Assembly: GCA_029891345.1 (NCBI GenBank)
Contig: CM056993.1
Coordinates: 231,293,488-231,357,487 of the forward strand
Length of the DNA: 64,000 nucleotides
Source: Dryococelus australis
Lineage: Eukaryota > Arthropoda > Insecta > Phasmatodea > Phasmatidae
Direction: 5' to 3'
In this document: positions 12,692-24,370 of the stretch, piece by piece
Position numbering within the stretch: position 1 is the stretch's first letter
Layout: each line of letters opens with the position of its first letter
Notes under the pieces: generated by a model
The model's input: only the letters and a program-made list of their open reading frames with translations
What the model was told of the DNA's origin: nothing
The model's database searches: none
Translations under genes and position numbers: made by a program

Positions 12692-15068
12692 AATCAACTG
12701 TGTATATTTGTTTGGCTACGCATTTGACTGTCTTCATCCAAAAATACAGCTCGAGAGTTTGTTTCTATCTTTTGTGACAATTAGGATAGTAACGCAGTTT
12801 TTTGTTAGTGCATCTATTGATTCTTAACCATCGTATAAACACATTAATAAATAATGCAACAAGAAACTCACAAATGAAGCTGTAAAGCTTCAAATATGAT
12901 CGCACATGTTGCCCATTTTTTGCAATGTATATAATTATAAGCTTTCCGGAGTGATTGGTTGTCACATTAGCTGAGATTACTAAGACGTAGCGCTCCGACG
13001 CAGGCGGTCTCGGTTCGAAACTCTGTTGTGCTTGTAACATTCTTTATATCGGCCCCAACTGTTACATGTACGTGTAGCCAAACAAATCTTTAGTTGCACC
13101 AACCAGACCTTACAGTTCTGGGCAACCAAATGACAGCAACAAAATATTTCATTGCCCCTGTACAAACAAATAATTGGGTTGCACCAAACAAATCTTGTTT
13201 GATTGAACCAAAACCTTTTTCTCAGAGTAGAGGCGGAAGTTTACCCTTTTCCAAATTCTGCGTAGCAAATCGCGTTTTGTTCCTAAAATAAGTTGAACCA
13301 ACCTTAGCCATGACCTGCAGTTAGAAACCGTTCCAGTACTCGCCTGGAAAGATTACAGAAAACCACGGAATACCAAAGTTAGAATGGAGTGGAATAAGAG
13401 TCCAGAGCTCTACCACAGCGCCAAATGGCTCGGTAAGTTCAACCTGTTGACATTACTCGTAAGTAATATTTTCTCTAATTGAAAATGTTTATATCACATA
13501 GCTTTTGCATTACGTAATGTCAAAAACAATTTTAGTGTTTTGGGGACCTACAAATAATATATAGAAAAACGTCTGCTGAGAATTTCACAAAAATTATTGG
13601 AAGACATGTCATTAGTAATTTTTAAGTTTACTTGGTAATTTTTTTACAGTAATTCATAGACTGATAAAAATCAATAACACGTAAAGATATTATTTGACCA
13701 TAAATATTTATGTTCCTTAGTATGTTTAGAGTTATTTTCAAATAACGCTATACATCTTATTTCAACGTGAATTACTCCACTTCGGTACAATAATTACAGT
13801 GTTCATTATATGTAGGATGGAAAACACTACAATTGTGATTATAACAAACTAATATGTGGTCTATGTTTTTATGTGAGTAAATAGTACTTGTAAGTAATGC
13901 TAACAAGTTGAAAAATATTTCTTACAAACATAAAATAATGACTTTGTGACCGGTGTCTGTAATTGCAGCAGCTATCCAACTGAAAAATAATATTTTTCCG
14001 CATTTCCACGCTAGTAGTGGAAAACATTAACAATGTACGTAATCTCGATACTCCAACATACATTTAAAAAGGAAGCAATAATATAGCGTTTTTCCTTATT
14101 ACGTATTAACTGACAATAATGTTACTTCCCGCTATTTGATATCGTAGACTTTGTAAGCTATTCTTTTCAGGAAGAAACTACTTCAGAAGCTACGACAATA
14201 TTAACGATATAAGCTGATATTTTTACTGTCACTTGAGACCACTAACCATTTCTCAATTATTTGTTTTAATTAAGAAACATCTAATTCGCTGAGTATCAGA
14301 AAAACTGTCAATTTAAATGCGATTACACAGAAAAACTGCACAGTAGTAAAACTCTGGTACTCATAAAGCAGGTATCAGGAACGTGGAGAGATCTAGGATT
14401 TCAGACGTACGTTCATCAACCTATTTGCACGTCCAACACGTGGGATTTGGTGTCCGTGATTTAAATCTAGCTTTGCTTAGACTGCCAACCTTCTGGATTT
14501 CAAGAGTTCGTTATCTATCATTTTACACTAACGGCAACCAGGGTCCTGGAATCCGAGATCCATGGCTCGGAACTGATCAGAAAAAAAGCATGACAAACTG
14601 ATGCCTGCTCCAACATCTCAGGGCAAAGTCAAACTCTAAAGCTCTCTTCTCTCAACTCCACACGAGAGAAAACCAATGAGCCGACTTGGGAGACCCGAAC
14701 TCCTATCAAAAGTCCCTTAATCAAAAGCCTTATTCGTTAACTATCCTCAATACTGAATTTCGCTGGCAATTACTGATTTTTGTACACAAAGAGACAAAAT
14801 ACAAAACATCTTAACACTAAATTAAGATGAACACCCTATAGTGAAAATGAGCATGAAATTGAGAGAACTCCCGGCGTTGGGGAGCTTGTGCTGCTAATAA
14901 AACCTAAAAAAAAACAAGACCACATTTAAAGCAATAGGATAGTGATACACACTATACATAATACGTGCTACATTATACCCTTATACAAAATACAAAACCC
15001 TATACAAACAAAAATCCTTCAAAACCTCAATATTAAAGAACAATGGTTGTCCAAACACAAATACACTA
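12692..15068. other. No recognisable gene; flank 3' of gypsy element
   Basis: Short frames only. 14610-15068 should hold the 3' untranslated part and possibly a long terminal repeat of the minus-strand gypsy element, but I could not match it to a 5' copy upstream of 21008. Confidence 0.4.
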
Positions 15069-15504
15069 TCATAACAACTTTAACTGAGAAAGATGCCTTT
15101 TCGCTATATTCCTAGGATTTTTCTCATGCATAAGAAAAACTGTAACCAGTGTTAAAAACTTACGGATAACAAAAGCTATCACATACTTAGGTGCCAATTT
15201 GGCACTAAACTGCGCGGCTTTATTATTGAGGTAATGAGTTTCAATGAGAACCTTATCGCCCACTTTAAAGGACGTAATTCCCTGATATCTTTTGTACTAA
15301 GATGCAAGTCTTGCATTGTACTACCTAAAATTATCTGTTGCTTCATCCCACACAATTCAGATCTTTATCCTTCTTCATGGCATCAATACAGAAACTATGC
15401 AAACCTCAAGCATTTGTCAGAATACGAAATTGCCTTTGGCGGAAAATTATTTCAGCAGGAACTTTTCTCGTTGAGTCATTTACGACATTATTGAAAGCTA
15501 AATA
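15069..15504 (-). pseudogene. Gypsy integrase, C-terminal part (after transposon insertion)
   Basis: This is the downstream part of integrase. Near 15430-15504 the frame reads LAFNNVVNDSTRKVPAEIIF, matching the stretch that follows the integrase core in Ty3/gypsy proteins. At 15069-15263 a 64-aa frame starts MGDKVLIETHYLN and contains FSAKLAPKYV and ends HLSQLK, the usual GDxVL...KL.PKY...H.SQLK signature of the integrase C-terminal domain. Between them the frame is interrupted by stops, though YNARL and YKRYQG can still be read. The upstream half of integrase is found beyond the inserted transposon at 18121. Confidence 0.8.
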
Positions 15505-15532
15505 GAGGCGTTAGCTATAATAAGGGCATATG
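15505..15532 (+). repeat. Left terminal inverted repeat of nested DNA transposon
   Basis: GAGGCGTTAGC...AAGGGCATATG. Directly inside it, 15537-15551 is a partial inverted copy (CATGTGCCCTTATTG), so the left end alone can fold into a hairpin. Confidence 0.8.
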
Positions 15533-15779
15533 GGCTCATGTGCCCTTATTGCGGGGAATGATTTAAATAATCCGCCATGATGTTAGGAACACACCCTGAA
15601 AATTTGAAACAGATCTGATAATTTCCGAGGTTGGTCGACTGTTTTATGTTTATGTTTGCATCTCCAGTTTGAGGTTAGCTAGATTACAAGGTGTTATAAT
15701 TCGTGTTCGGGTGCAGTGTCGTTTGGTGAAATAAAATGAGTGAATCCCTAATGTTAACGAACAAAAAATCAGTGCAGGC

Positions 15780-17560
15780 AGGAGGAAAAATGTTAGTAAA
15801 CAAAGGTGAGTGGAAGCAGGAATCTTAAAAACAAGCCAGAAATTCAGGCAGAAGTTACATATCAACATCAGGTATATCAATTGATGCCAAGACGTCTGCA
15901 TTCGTGGACACATGTTGCGTGAAAAAAGTATAGCAACGCGATACTCCACACAAAACAGAAGGACCTTTTTGATAATGTTTGGCACAGCTGCAGCAAGGAA
16001 GTTCAACGTGTGTTTCTGTCCGGGTGTATGTCACAGGCACCAGTTAAAACCGAAGCTGCAAATACAAAGAAGGTGCGTCAGAATATTTGGGCATATGAAT
16101 TGACAGTAGATGGGGAGGATACGACAGTATGTCAGAAAATGCTTATGGATTTGTTCCAAATTAGTATGAAAAGGATGAGAGTAATTCAAGAAAAGGTGTT
16201 AAAAAATAGTACGTTTGAAGAGAAGAGAGGAACACATTCAAACAAGCCTGCAAAATTTGATGTATCAGTTTGGGATATGTTGCTTGAAGACTTAAAAACC
16301 ATACCACACAAGAAAAGTCATTACTGTGAAGGCAAATCACAGTTATTGACGATCCCAACCTGGACATTAAGACTCTGCACAGGATTTTCTCTCGGTACTT
16401 CAAAGAAAAGACTGGTAAGCAGCTTACTATGAAGTACAAGACCTATTTAAAGTTTTTCGTCAGAAATGTGGGTTTAGTTTCCATGGACCAAAAACACATT
16501 GCTGTGATTTCTGTCTTGAATGTGATAATAAACTGCAGCAGAACCCCGAGAATCCATGAAAGTTGCAATATATGTTACATATCGCAAAGGTGAAAAGGTA
16601 CAATGAAATGAAGTAGCAGTTAGTGGAATAATCAAAAACTGACAAAATGGTTCTGGTCATTGAGTTTGATTAAACCCAAAATTTACTTGTGCCAAAATTA
16701 AATGTGACGAGTAAGTTTTATAAGAGATTGCTATGGCTTTATACATTCAATGTTCACATCCACAATGACAACACATATTTTCTGTACAACTTGATGGAAA
16801 CTGAATAAAACAAAATGGAAATACAGTAGCTTCATTTGTGTATGACTGTTTGCAGAGAAAAATAAATGAATATCCAGAGATTAAAGAGATTGTATTCTTA
16901 TCAGATGCAGTAGGTGGGAAAAATAAGAACAAGACAATGTTAGCATTCTCGCCATGGTTCGCAAAGACCATTAGTGTAAATATCACACATGTGTTCTCAG
17001 TACGAGGCCATTCTTTTTCACAGTGCGACCGTAACTTCGGTTTGTACAAATCACTAGTGAAAAAGAAAGCAGTAGCCACTACTGCTAAACCACACCTGGA
17101 GGCAATGGTTCTATGCAGAAAAGACTTTCCAATTATTGTGACCTATGACAAAAGTGTGTTGAAAGATTGGAATAAGACACTAGAACCATTTGTCATATTA
17201 CCACCAGTTTCTGGACGTGACAAATTTAATATTCAATCATATGTGCAACTGAGGTACAAGTTAGATGGTGTTCTCCTAGTTTCAACAACATATACACCAA
17301 CATTTCAACCATTCAAAATATTGAGAAGCAGCATTGGTGCTAGCATTCTGCGCAACATACAACTGGGCATTGTTGTTCCTGCAGCAACACCTCCACTTAA
17401 CATACCGAAGGTGAAAGATGTCAGATCATTATACAGATTCATTGATGAAGAGGGTGTAAACATAATTGATGGACTTTTCCATGACCACTCATCATCTACA
17501 TTCAATGTTGATATGTATGGTGATGCTGAAGTTAGTGATGACGAAGCAGGTGACTACTAA
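15780..17560 (+). pseudogene. DUF7869-type DDE transposase pseudogene
   Basis: Pieces in successive frames fit one protein. 15832-15922 reads RNSGRSYISTSGISIDAKT and a cysteine pair; 15923-16432 holds FDNVWH, VCQKM, KRMRVIQEK and RGTHSNKPAKFD; near 16465-16545 a shifted frame reads KCGFSFHGPKTHCCDFC; 16838-17560 is a clean 240-aa frame with FLSDAVGGKNKNKTM and RGHSFSQCDRNFG. These match the arthropod transposase-like proteins annotated with a DUF7869 domain, an RNase H fold. A likely first catalytic Asp is at 16668-16670 (EFD, followed at once by a stop) and the second at 16904-16906. At least three stops and two or three frameshifts make it inactive. Assignment to Sola is inference from the 4-bp flanks. 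Confidence 0.8.
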
Positions 17561-18092
17561 TGTCATATAAAGGACAGTGAATATTGATAGAGTACATCTT
17601 GTATTTTTGAAACGGAACTAGTGTTCTGTTATTGGTAAAATATAACAATATTGATAACTTTCCATAATATTCTTGTGTTCAATGTTATACATTATTATCT
17701 GCAAAGCTACATCGTATCATTTCTAATAATGGACAGTGAATACCGATGCAGTTTATCGTTGATTTATAAAAGAAAGTAATGTTTTGCTATTCATAAAATG
17801 TTTAAATATATAAATTTTCATCTGTGTTCAATGTTCAACTTATTCAATATGCAAGTAAATATTTGCAAGATACATCAAAACAGTTGTTAGGTACAAGAAG
17901 GGCACATAACATGTGTTTCGTAAAATACTTGGAAATAAACCACAAATTATTTATATATTATGCTAGTTGATAAATGTAACCAAATGTTATACTACCAATC
18001 ATTCATATTTATGAGTGTCATGAGACACTCTAGAAGTTTCCACGTAACATTGAAATCTTTAGTCACATTTTGTTCAAAATTAAATTTTTGTT

Positions 18093-18120
18093 CATGTGCC
18101 CTTATTATTGCTAATGCCTC
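18093..18120 (-). repeat. Right terminal inverted repeat of nested DNA transposon
   Basis: Reverse complement of the left end with a few mismatches, ending in GCTAATGCCTC at 18120. Confidence 0.8.
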
Positions 18121-18720
18121 AATTAAGTTAGTAAAAAGCCACACTCTATGTGGGTCCCCATTTGAAAGGTTCGTAAAGAGAACTTCAAATTATGGCTATA
18201 CCACTCAACCAGATTTACCTTGAGGTAATATGGCGGGGTCTGCACCATTTTGATACCCCAAGCAAAGGCTAAGTTTTTCATTTCTAACAATACAAGCTAA
18301 GTAGCATCATCTATGGCCAGATACATGGAAGACCCAAACAGGGGAAATAGATGCTGACTCAAAATTTTGCAAATTTACGATTATTTCGTTGATCTGAGAG
18401 GAAAAAGAAATACAAATTTACTATGGAATTAAATCCAGCAGCTGTCCTGGGTAACGGTCCGAATACATCCAAGTAAACACACTCACATGGAAAAGTTTCC
18501 ACTGAAGCGCTATGACTACCGATCTTAGTATTTCGGGATTTGGAGCATTGGCATACTTCGCATGGCCGAACCCATGTTTCTACTTCCTTTACCAATCCTG
18601 GTGAATAGAAAATTTCTTGTATCCGAGAGATCGTTTTCTACTGTCCCAAATGGCCACCTAAACAGTTGTGAAAATAATGATACATCTGGCCCCTTAAAGC
18701 ATTTGGAGCATAGAACTTAC
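18121..18720 (-). pseudogene. Gypsy integrase, zinc-binding and core parts
   Basis: Read downward from about 18670: HNCLGGHLG, then KTISRIQEIF, then WVRPCEVCQCSK. This is the HHCC zinc-binding domain with both His and both Cys kept. The core begins with YLDVFGPLPRTAAGF, including the first catalytic Asp of the DDE triad. After a decayed patch near 18300-18360 the frame resumes with WGIKMVQTPPYYLKVNLVEW, the region around the conserved catalytic Glu (...NLVE...). The reading then stops at the DNA transposon boundary and resumes at 15504. The 78-aa clean frame is 18359-18595. Confidence 0.8.
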
Positions 18721-18989
18721 ATTCCTTGGTTTTAGGATGAATGCATTCGATTAAACTATTTCTGATCTCATAAAACCCTGCCTTCCCAGTATTGATATCT
18801 GACTTCTGGGAAATACAATCTGAGTCTATCTGCTGATGGTGTTGTAGTGTGACATATGCTTATGGAAAATCTTGCAACCCAGAGACCTGTATTTCCTGAT
18901 CATTTTTATCGGTTACTGAGAATGACTCAACATTGGGGGTTTCAACCCCTTGTGGAATATCCTGCAACACAGACGCTTGTACTATCTGC

Positions 18990-19560
18990 TTTTATTTTCA
19001 ATTACAGGAACTGACTCTACCTCAGGGACATCAACCATATGAGTAGTCATACAAGTAGATGCATCACGTGAGACACCTCACAAAATTCCTCATCGTCAAA
19101 CATATGGGATAGGCAGTTGGCAATTCAGTTGTCTGCCTCTTTAATATGTTTGACAGTAAACTTGAACTTCATAAGTCACACTAGCCATCAGGCCAAACAA
19201 CCTGATGGTTAATTAGTTGCTAAAAACAAACTAAGGGCCTGGTTGTCAGTTTGCAACTCAAAATCACTCACTTCAAGATAATCGGAAAATTCTTCCATAC
19301 CGAATATGGCAGCAAGGACCTCCTTCTCTTAGGAAGAGAACTTTTGCTCGGTCGGAGTTAATGATCGGCTTGCGTATGCAACTGGCACTAAACTCTCACC
19401 TTCTGTTCGACATAAAACCACCCCTACAGCCTTAGAGCTAGTGTCCACTTGGAGGGTAAAATATTTACTGAATTGACCAAGATGCAACACTGCAGGTGTA
19501 GCCACTTTTTCCTTTAACTGAATAAATACGGTTTGTTGCTCAGGACCCCATACATAGACG
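18990..19560 (-). pseudogene. Gypsy RNase H domain
   Basis: This continues from reverse transcriptase. It contains FTLQVDTSSKAVGVVL (first Asp), VPVAYASRSLTPTEQKFSS, a stop, then EVLAAIFGMEEFSDYL and ELQTDNQALSLFL with the conserved TDN, and finally FTVKHIKEADN near the usual domain end. These are the D-E-D landmarks of Ty3/gypsy RNase H. It is broken by a stop just after 19329 and by more stops further on. Confidence 0.8.
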
Positions 19561-20389
19561 ACCTCCATCCTTTTTAAAGCATTCAGCGGTTCCGCGATAT
19601 TGGTAAACTCATGTGCAAACTTTGAATAAAAGCCAACCATTCTTAGGAATCTGTGGACTCCCCTAAGATTTTTCGGAATGGGGAAATTCACTATAGGGTG
19701 AATTTTCTCAGGATCCATCAGTAACTTCCATTTGCTGATCACAAACCCGAGATATTTTACATAAGCTTTTGCCCTTGTCACTTTGTCGGGGTTCACTGTC
19801 AAACCTGCATCTCGCTAGGCAGTAAGAAAAATTCTAAGATGTTGTATGTGTTCCTCAAAGGTGTTGCTATATACACATATATCGTCAATGAATGTGAACA
19901 GGAATTCATATTGTACTTTCCAAGAACCTGAAACAAAATTCGCGACATGGCCTGAGGACCGCAATTTACCCCCATTCGTAAACGTTTCCACCGAAGCTGG
20001 CCACACGGGCTTACAAAGGCTAAAATCTCACGTGAATCGGGATGAAAATCGCATTTCAAAAATGCAGAATGTAGATCAAAGATAGAAAATTATCGCACCC
20101 GACCAACATACTGAAAGACTGACTCTATGATTGGAAAAAAGGTATGGGTCTACACAAAATATTTTTTGTTTACTTAATGGTAATAAAATAATACCTTAGA
20201 TTTCCCTGGTACCTTCTTAGGCAATAGGAAATCTGGACTAGAATACATACCAGTTGATGGTTCCACAATGCCCTGCGTTTGTAATTCAGATACTATATTT
20301 TTTAAATTTTTTATTTGGGTGGTGGGGGGGGGGGGATATCTACATGGAACTGAGGACATGGAATCTTGATATTTCAACTTAAAAAACAA
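19561..20389 (-). pseudogene. Gypsy reverse transcriptase domain
   Basis: Motifs run in order on the minus strand: the N-terminal SELQTQGIVEPSTGMYSSPD and FLLPKK (20174-20389); a degraded FSIFDLHSAFLKCDF with the first catalytic Asp; CGQLRWKRLRMGVNCGPQAM; then in a shifted frame FIDDICVYSNTFEEHIQHLR with the catalytic DD pair (FIDD variant of YxDD); and YLGFVISKWKLLMDPEKI, FLRMVGFYSKF (19329-19802). At least three frame changes and several stops separate the pieces. A run of 12 G at 20324-20335 lies in the region coding for the N-terminal prolines. Confidence 0.85.
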
Positions 20390-20531
20390 TGAGTAGCTTC
20401 TCGTAGATACCCAATATTACAGCGATAACATCAGAAAACTCATTTCGCAATGCTGTTAATTTACTATCTCGAATGGTTTCGCAGAAACCACAACAGGAAA
20501 CTTCTTACAAAAATCACATATTAATTCTTTT

Positions 20532-21008
20532 TTATACACATTTAAATATGCCCTGGTTTTGCGAAGAAAATAGAAAATATACATATAATCCCGGGGGAAA
20601 TTCGAAAATATATTTTTCATGAAACCTGTCAATTTTTATTTTAAAGTTTGCTACATACTGCGAGTCAATAACTAACTCTTTTTCTCGTTGAGCGCATTGA
20701 GCTCTTAAATGTCCCTTTCCCTTACAAAAGAAACATTGCATTTCCTTTAACCTGTCACTAAAAGATTTTATACTAACATTAGTCCCTTCCGTCTAATTAG
20801 TACCAATCATACTGCTATGTTTATTTCCTGGTTTATCTCCCCAGAAACGCATTAATGGTATTTCTAAAGAAACTAGATCTTGCCAAATGGTTTTTTTCTT
20901 ATGCAAAGAAAGCAAGCACGATTCTCTACCTTTTTTTTCATCTCTTACATTTCCTTTGGAAACTTTAGAAGGCAAAAATGCTCCACAATCTGGTAAAGTT
21001 TTCTCCAC
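20532..21008 (-). pseudogene. Gypsy gag nucleocapsid remnant with CCHC zinc knuckle
   Basis: A 69-aa frame starting at 20741 reads MQCFFCKGKGHLRAQC, a perfect CX2CX4HX4C nucleocapsid knuckle. Upstream, after one stop, a 71-aa frame (20793-21008) is Lys-rich and joins in a compatible reading (FSDRLKE before the knuckle). It precedes reverse transcriptase as gag should. No protease active-site triplet was seen between the knuckle and reverse transcriptase. Confidence 0.7.
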
Positions 21009-23422
21009 TACACTATAGATAGCAATTGATTTAAGGTATTGGGTCGCAAAACAAAATTAAAAAATCTACTCTTATTTGGTAACAAATTATAAAATATAAC
21101 TTGAGAGTGAATTAGTCTTCAGGATCTGGTACTCAGACAACATTAGCTACTCCTATGATGTCAGAGACAAATTATTTCATAGTTTGGCTATACGATTGAC
21201 GTTTCTCTAATAACATTTACCTACATTTCATACGAGCTATATTACTGGCTATTGTTTGGAATAATGTAGTGTACAATCGACTAGTGCCCCAATTTTCATT
21301 GTTGACTAATCCAAAATTGCGTTGAACTTCTTCCGGAACCTTAAAGATGGCGGCCGCATATACTACTTGCCACGAATAGTATATGCGAGGCATATGCTAT
21401 TCATGGCAAGTATATATACAGAGCAATACTATATTCTGACTTAACAAAAACCATGCCAACAGAATCCAACAGTGAATTTTTAGGGTCAGGCAATTTTACC
21501 AACAATCCTGAAGATTGATTTTAAAGATGTTTTAAAAATGGAATAAACAAATCCACGCCTTCGCCTCCTACAGCCCCGATATTCTCATCTCCTTTTCGCA
21601 CCAACCCACGAGCCTTTACACGGAGTTTGGAAATGCCTCCAGCATACTGAACTTCTTCTCCCACCTCACACAAAATTTGCAGTAAGACTAGCTTACTTAA
21701 TGTCTGCACCCAACATATAGACGTAATGGGGAAATATCTTTCTAAGCAAAACCAGAGGAAAAACCCAAACAGATAACAAATAGCGTTCTCGCTCTCCTAA
21801 CCAACCAGATTTTTCACACTTTTTACATAACTCATGTACAGCTGTCCGTAAGTGACAGCAGAGTGCGTAGCCTGAGGCCCTCATTAAACCTTTCAACATA
21901 GGACGAAGCAAGGACTCTTTGCTACAAGAAACCATGACTCAGAGGTGGCACCTAACAGCAGAGATAACCCTTAAGGCAGAAATAGCATTAATACTGTGTA
22001 TTGTGTTATTCACTAACACAAACACAAACACTTGAGTTCTGAGAAACAAACTTTTATATTTCAATCCAAATCTCACATATTTACATATATAAACAAGCAC
22101 CGTATAAAGAACAAAGATTACAATAATTATTTCTACAATATATGGAAACATCCAACACTAGAATATGACTGGATGAGATTTGGGAATTTTTAAAAGAGCC
22201 CTTAAAATAACAAAATACTGAGGTGTTATACAAAAACATACAAAGCTTGATATCAAACCATTTCTGCCTTGATTAACATCACATCTTTACTACAGGCTGA
22301 TAAATATTCAAGCATTTGTAGACAGCCTTGATAATCTCACTTTCTTGACAAATAATCTTTGTAAAATAGTGGCACATTACAAATTGGGTGTTGGTTTGAT
22401 ATATATTCTCAATAACATGTAGTGCTATTAAAATTGTATTCCTTCTAAAATTCATCGTTCTTGTGGAACCAAATAGCAATCTCAATATTTCGTTAAAATA
22501 AGGAACATGTGTCAAACATTTTATAATACTGGCTTTCAGGCAAAATCAGCCCTCAAAACAACTGGTATAGATAGAACAACAATATTTAAAATTTACGTAA
22601 CAAATTATGTTAAAAGGTGTAAAATGCCAAGAAAACATTTATAGAACGCGGGGTTTTGTATATAAACATTTGTTCCATTTGAGCATTCTTGACTAAGTCA
22701 GTGGGCTACCAAGAATTCTAGTCATCTGAATTATTATGAAAATACCAAACACTCTCAAAGCTAAGGGTTACAATACCTATGCTACTAAGAGCTTTACTTG
22801 CAGATTACTTAACTTATTACCATGGTTGTGCAGTTCCCCAACAGACAAGCCTCTCTGGAGACCAGTTGACAGTCGGGTCCTATTTATATGAAAAATTATG
22901 AAGGGGAAAACACCCCACTACAATATTTATTGGTTCAGAATATTCGAGGGACACATCAACATTTTGCAGATATCCTGTGGTTACAACACACACTATAAGG
23001 TTTAAACAGCATTATGCAGCTAGGCATGCATGCGCATGGGGCGCCCCAAGTCGGCGAAGGTGTGAAACACTTACTCTGGCTGCCGTTCCAGTATGCTGAG
23101 AGCCTTGTGTCGTGTCACCCGCGTGCGGGCATCCGCAATGTCGCTTTGCAACATCTATTCGAAAGTCGTTCACCACAGTAAAAGTCTGTTGTATCAAGAA
23201 ATGTAAGCAAACACTCATCTTCTTGCATTATTTAGTCGTTTGTAGAGGGTATTTTATTGTTTGGATCTACCATGAAAATCCTATTGTGTTGTAGTAAATT
23301 TGCAGCTGAGCGGAGCCAGTGAGCATGCAATGGCGGTGCTTAGCAGGGCAGACAAAGTCAGCCGATCAGCTGGTAATTATCCATAACCAGGTAACCAAAA
23401 TGAGACATGCATGTCTCAGCGG
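21009..23422. other. No assignable gene; possible upstream part of gypsy element
   Basis: Minus-strand frames at 21521-21709 (62 aa) and 21693-21935 (80 aa) overlap and are GC-richer than the surroundings. They could be more gag, but carry no motif I recognise. 22000-23420 is AT-rich with nothing visible. A hairpin at 21364-21412 is listed separately. Confidence 0.35.
21364..21412. repeat. Near-perfect hairpin, 23-bp arms
   Basis: The arm TACTTGCCACGAATAG... (21364-21386) pairs with 21390-21412 with two mismatches around a 3-base loop. Confidence 0.9.
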
Positions 23423-24370
23423 CATAGAGGGCTTAAAAAGAAAGAAAAATACCAAATTCCAACAAAATACAATAAAAAATTATCCGTATAGCAGTTACAG
23501 AAGGAAAAAAATGTTAGGACAGGGAAAATTTTGACGGGTGTGAAGGTTCGAGGGGCCTAACTTCGCATTGGGCGAGGGTGGGGTATACAAAAATAATGCT
23601 CCTTGAAATCCCAGGAAAATCGGTCGAAAAATGTGCCTTCCAGGTCGAAAAGAATGTGCGAAATGCGGGGCAAAAAATACGTAGGCTAATTAACCAAAAG
23701 AGCCTATCCTGTTTTAGGGGGTTAGTGGGCATAAAAATAAAAGGAAAATACCAAATTCCAACTAAATGCAAAAAATTCTCTATTGCACCTACAGAAGGCA
23801 AAATGATAGTGGTGTTGGGGGGGGGGGGGGGGGCGGGGGGACTTGCGGTGATTTTTGAGGGGGTGTGAAGGTTCGAAGGGCCTAACCTCCTATTGGGGGA
23901 GGGTGGTGTATAGAAAGGCCACCCTCCCTCAAATACCCACAAAACGGTCGCAAAATGTGCCTTCCAGGCCAAAAAGAAGGTGCAAAATGTGGTGCACAAA
24001 AATCCCTTTCCCCGGTAGGGGAACTTATCCAAAAGGGGGGGGGGGCAGGTGGTTAGAAAGGTTTAAAAGAAAGTAAAGTGCCGCATTTTATCAAAACACG
24101 ATAAAAATTAGCCACATTGCATTTTCCGGAGTTGCGAAAAGGGTTAGTGGGAGAGATTTTGAAGAGGGAAGGGGGGGGGGGTGAATTGTATGCCCGAAGG
24201 CCCTTACTTCCCATTAGCAGGAAGTTTGGGGTATATAGAAAACTACCCTCCCTCAAATCCCACGAAAATCTGCCAAAAAACGCGCTTTCCAGGTCGAAAA
24301 GAAGGCGAAAAACAACACCCTCCATAGTCATTGCATTACCTTCCTTAATGGATGTTTCTGGAAGAGAGGG
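23423..24370. repeat. Satellite-like tandem array, unit about 325 bp, 3 copies
   Basis: The same order recurs three times: AAATACCAAATTCCAAC, GGTTCGA.GGGCCTAAC (23541, 23868, and degenerate near 24190), CCATTG-type word, then a TATA/CAAA block, TGTGCCTTCCAGG, AAAAGAA. Units diverge and differ in G-run length. Apparent open frames on both strands (up to 172 aa) reflect the repeat, not genes. A partial fourth piece may lie near 24490. Confidence 0.75.
23817..23840 (+). repeat. Long G run with quadruplex potential
   Basis: Seventeen G, one C, then six G. Other G runs lie at about 24037 and 24171 in the same array. Confidence 0.9.

Larger units (their letters stand above)
15505..18120 (+). mobile_element. 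DNA transposon with DUF7869-type (possibly Sola) transposase, nested in gypsy
   Basis: It is bounded by imperfect terminal inverted repeats of about 28 bp: left GAGGCGTTAGCTATAATAAG (15505 on), right the reverse complement of a sequence starting GAGGCATTAGCAATAATAAG (ending 18120). The flanks AATA (15501-15504) and AATT (18121-18124) look like a 4-bp target-site duplication with one mismatch; 4-bp duplications are known for Sola elements. It encodes one broken transposase. The flanking sequence on both sides is gypsy integrase on the other strand, so this element inserted later. Confidence 0.8.
15069..21008 (-). mobile_element. Ty3/gypsy LTR retrotransposon remnant, interrupted by a DNA transposon
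   Basis: Read on the minus strand, the order is nucleocapsid zinc knuckle, reverse transcriptase, RNase H, integrase core, integrase C-terminus. This is the Ty3/gypsy order (integrase after RNase H). Without the 2616-bp DNA transposon at 15505-18120 the element would cover about 3.3 kb of gag-pol. It is riddled with stops and frameshifts. No aspartic protease motif and no LTR pair were identified, so both ends are approximate. It is defective and not an active element. Confidence 0.85.

Noticed and set aside
12970..13030. tRNA-like word GGTTCGAAAC with a weak upstream box A
   Set aside because: No body or tail shared with the other SINEs, and box A is poor.
15650..16006. 118-aa minus-strand frame with hydrophobic stretches
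   Set aside because: It is antisense to the transposase pseudogene; no motif of its own.
23514..24032. 172-aa minus-strand frame, longest in that region
   Set aside because: It lies within the 325-bp satellite, its proline runs come from G runs, and the opposite strand also has frames there.
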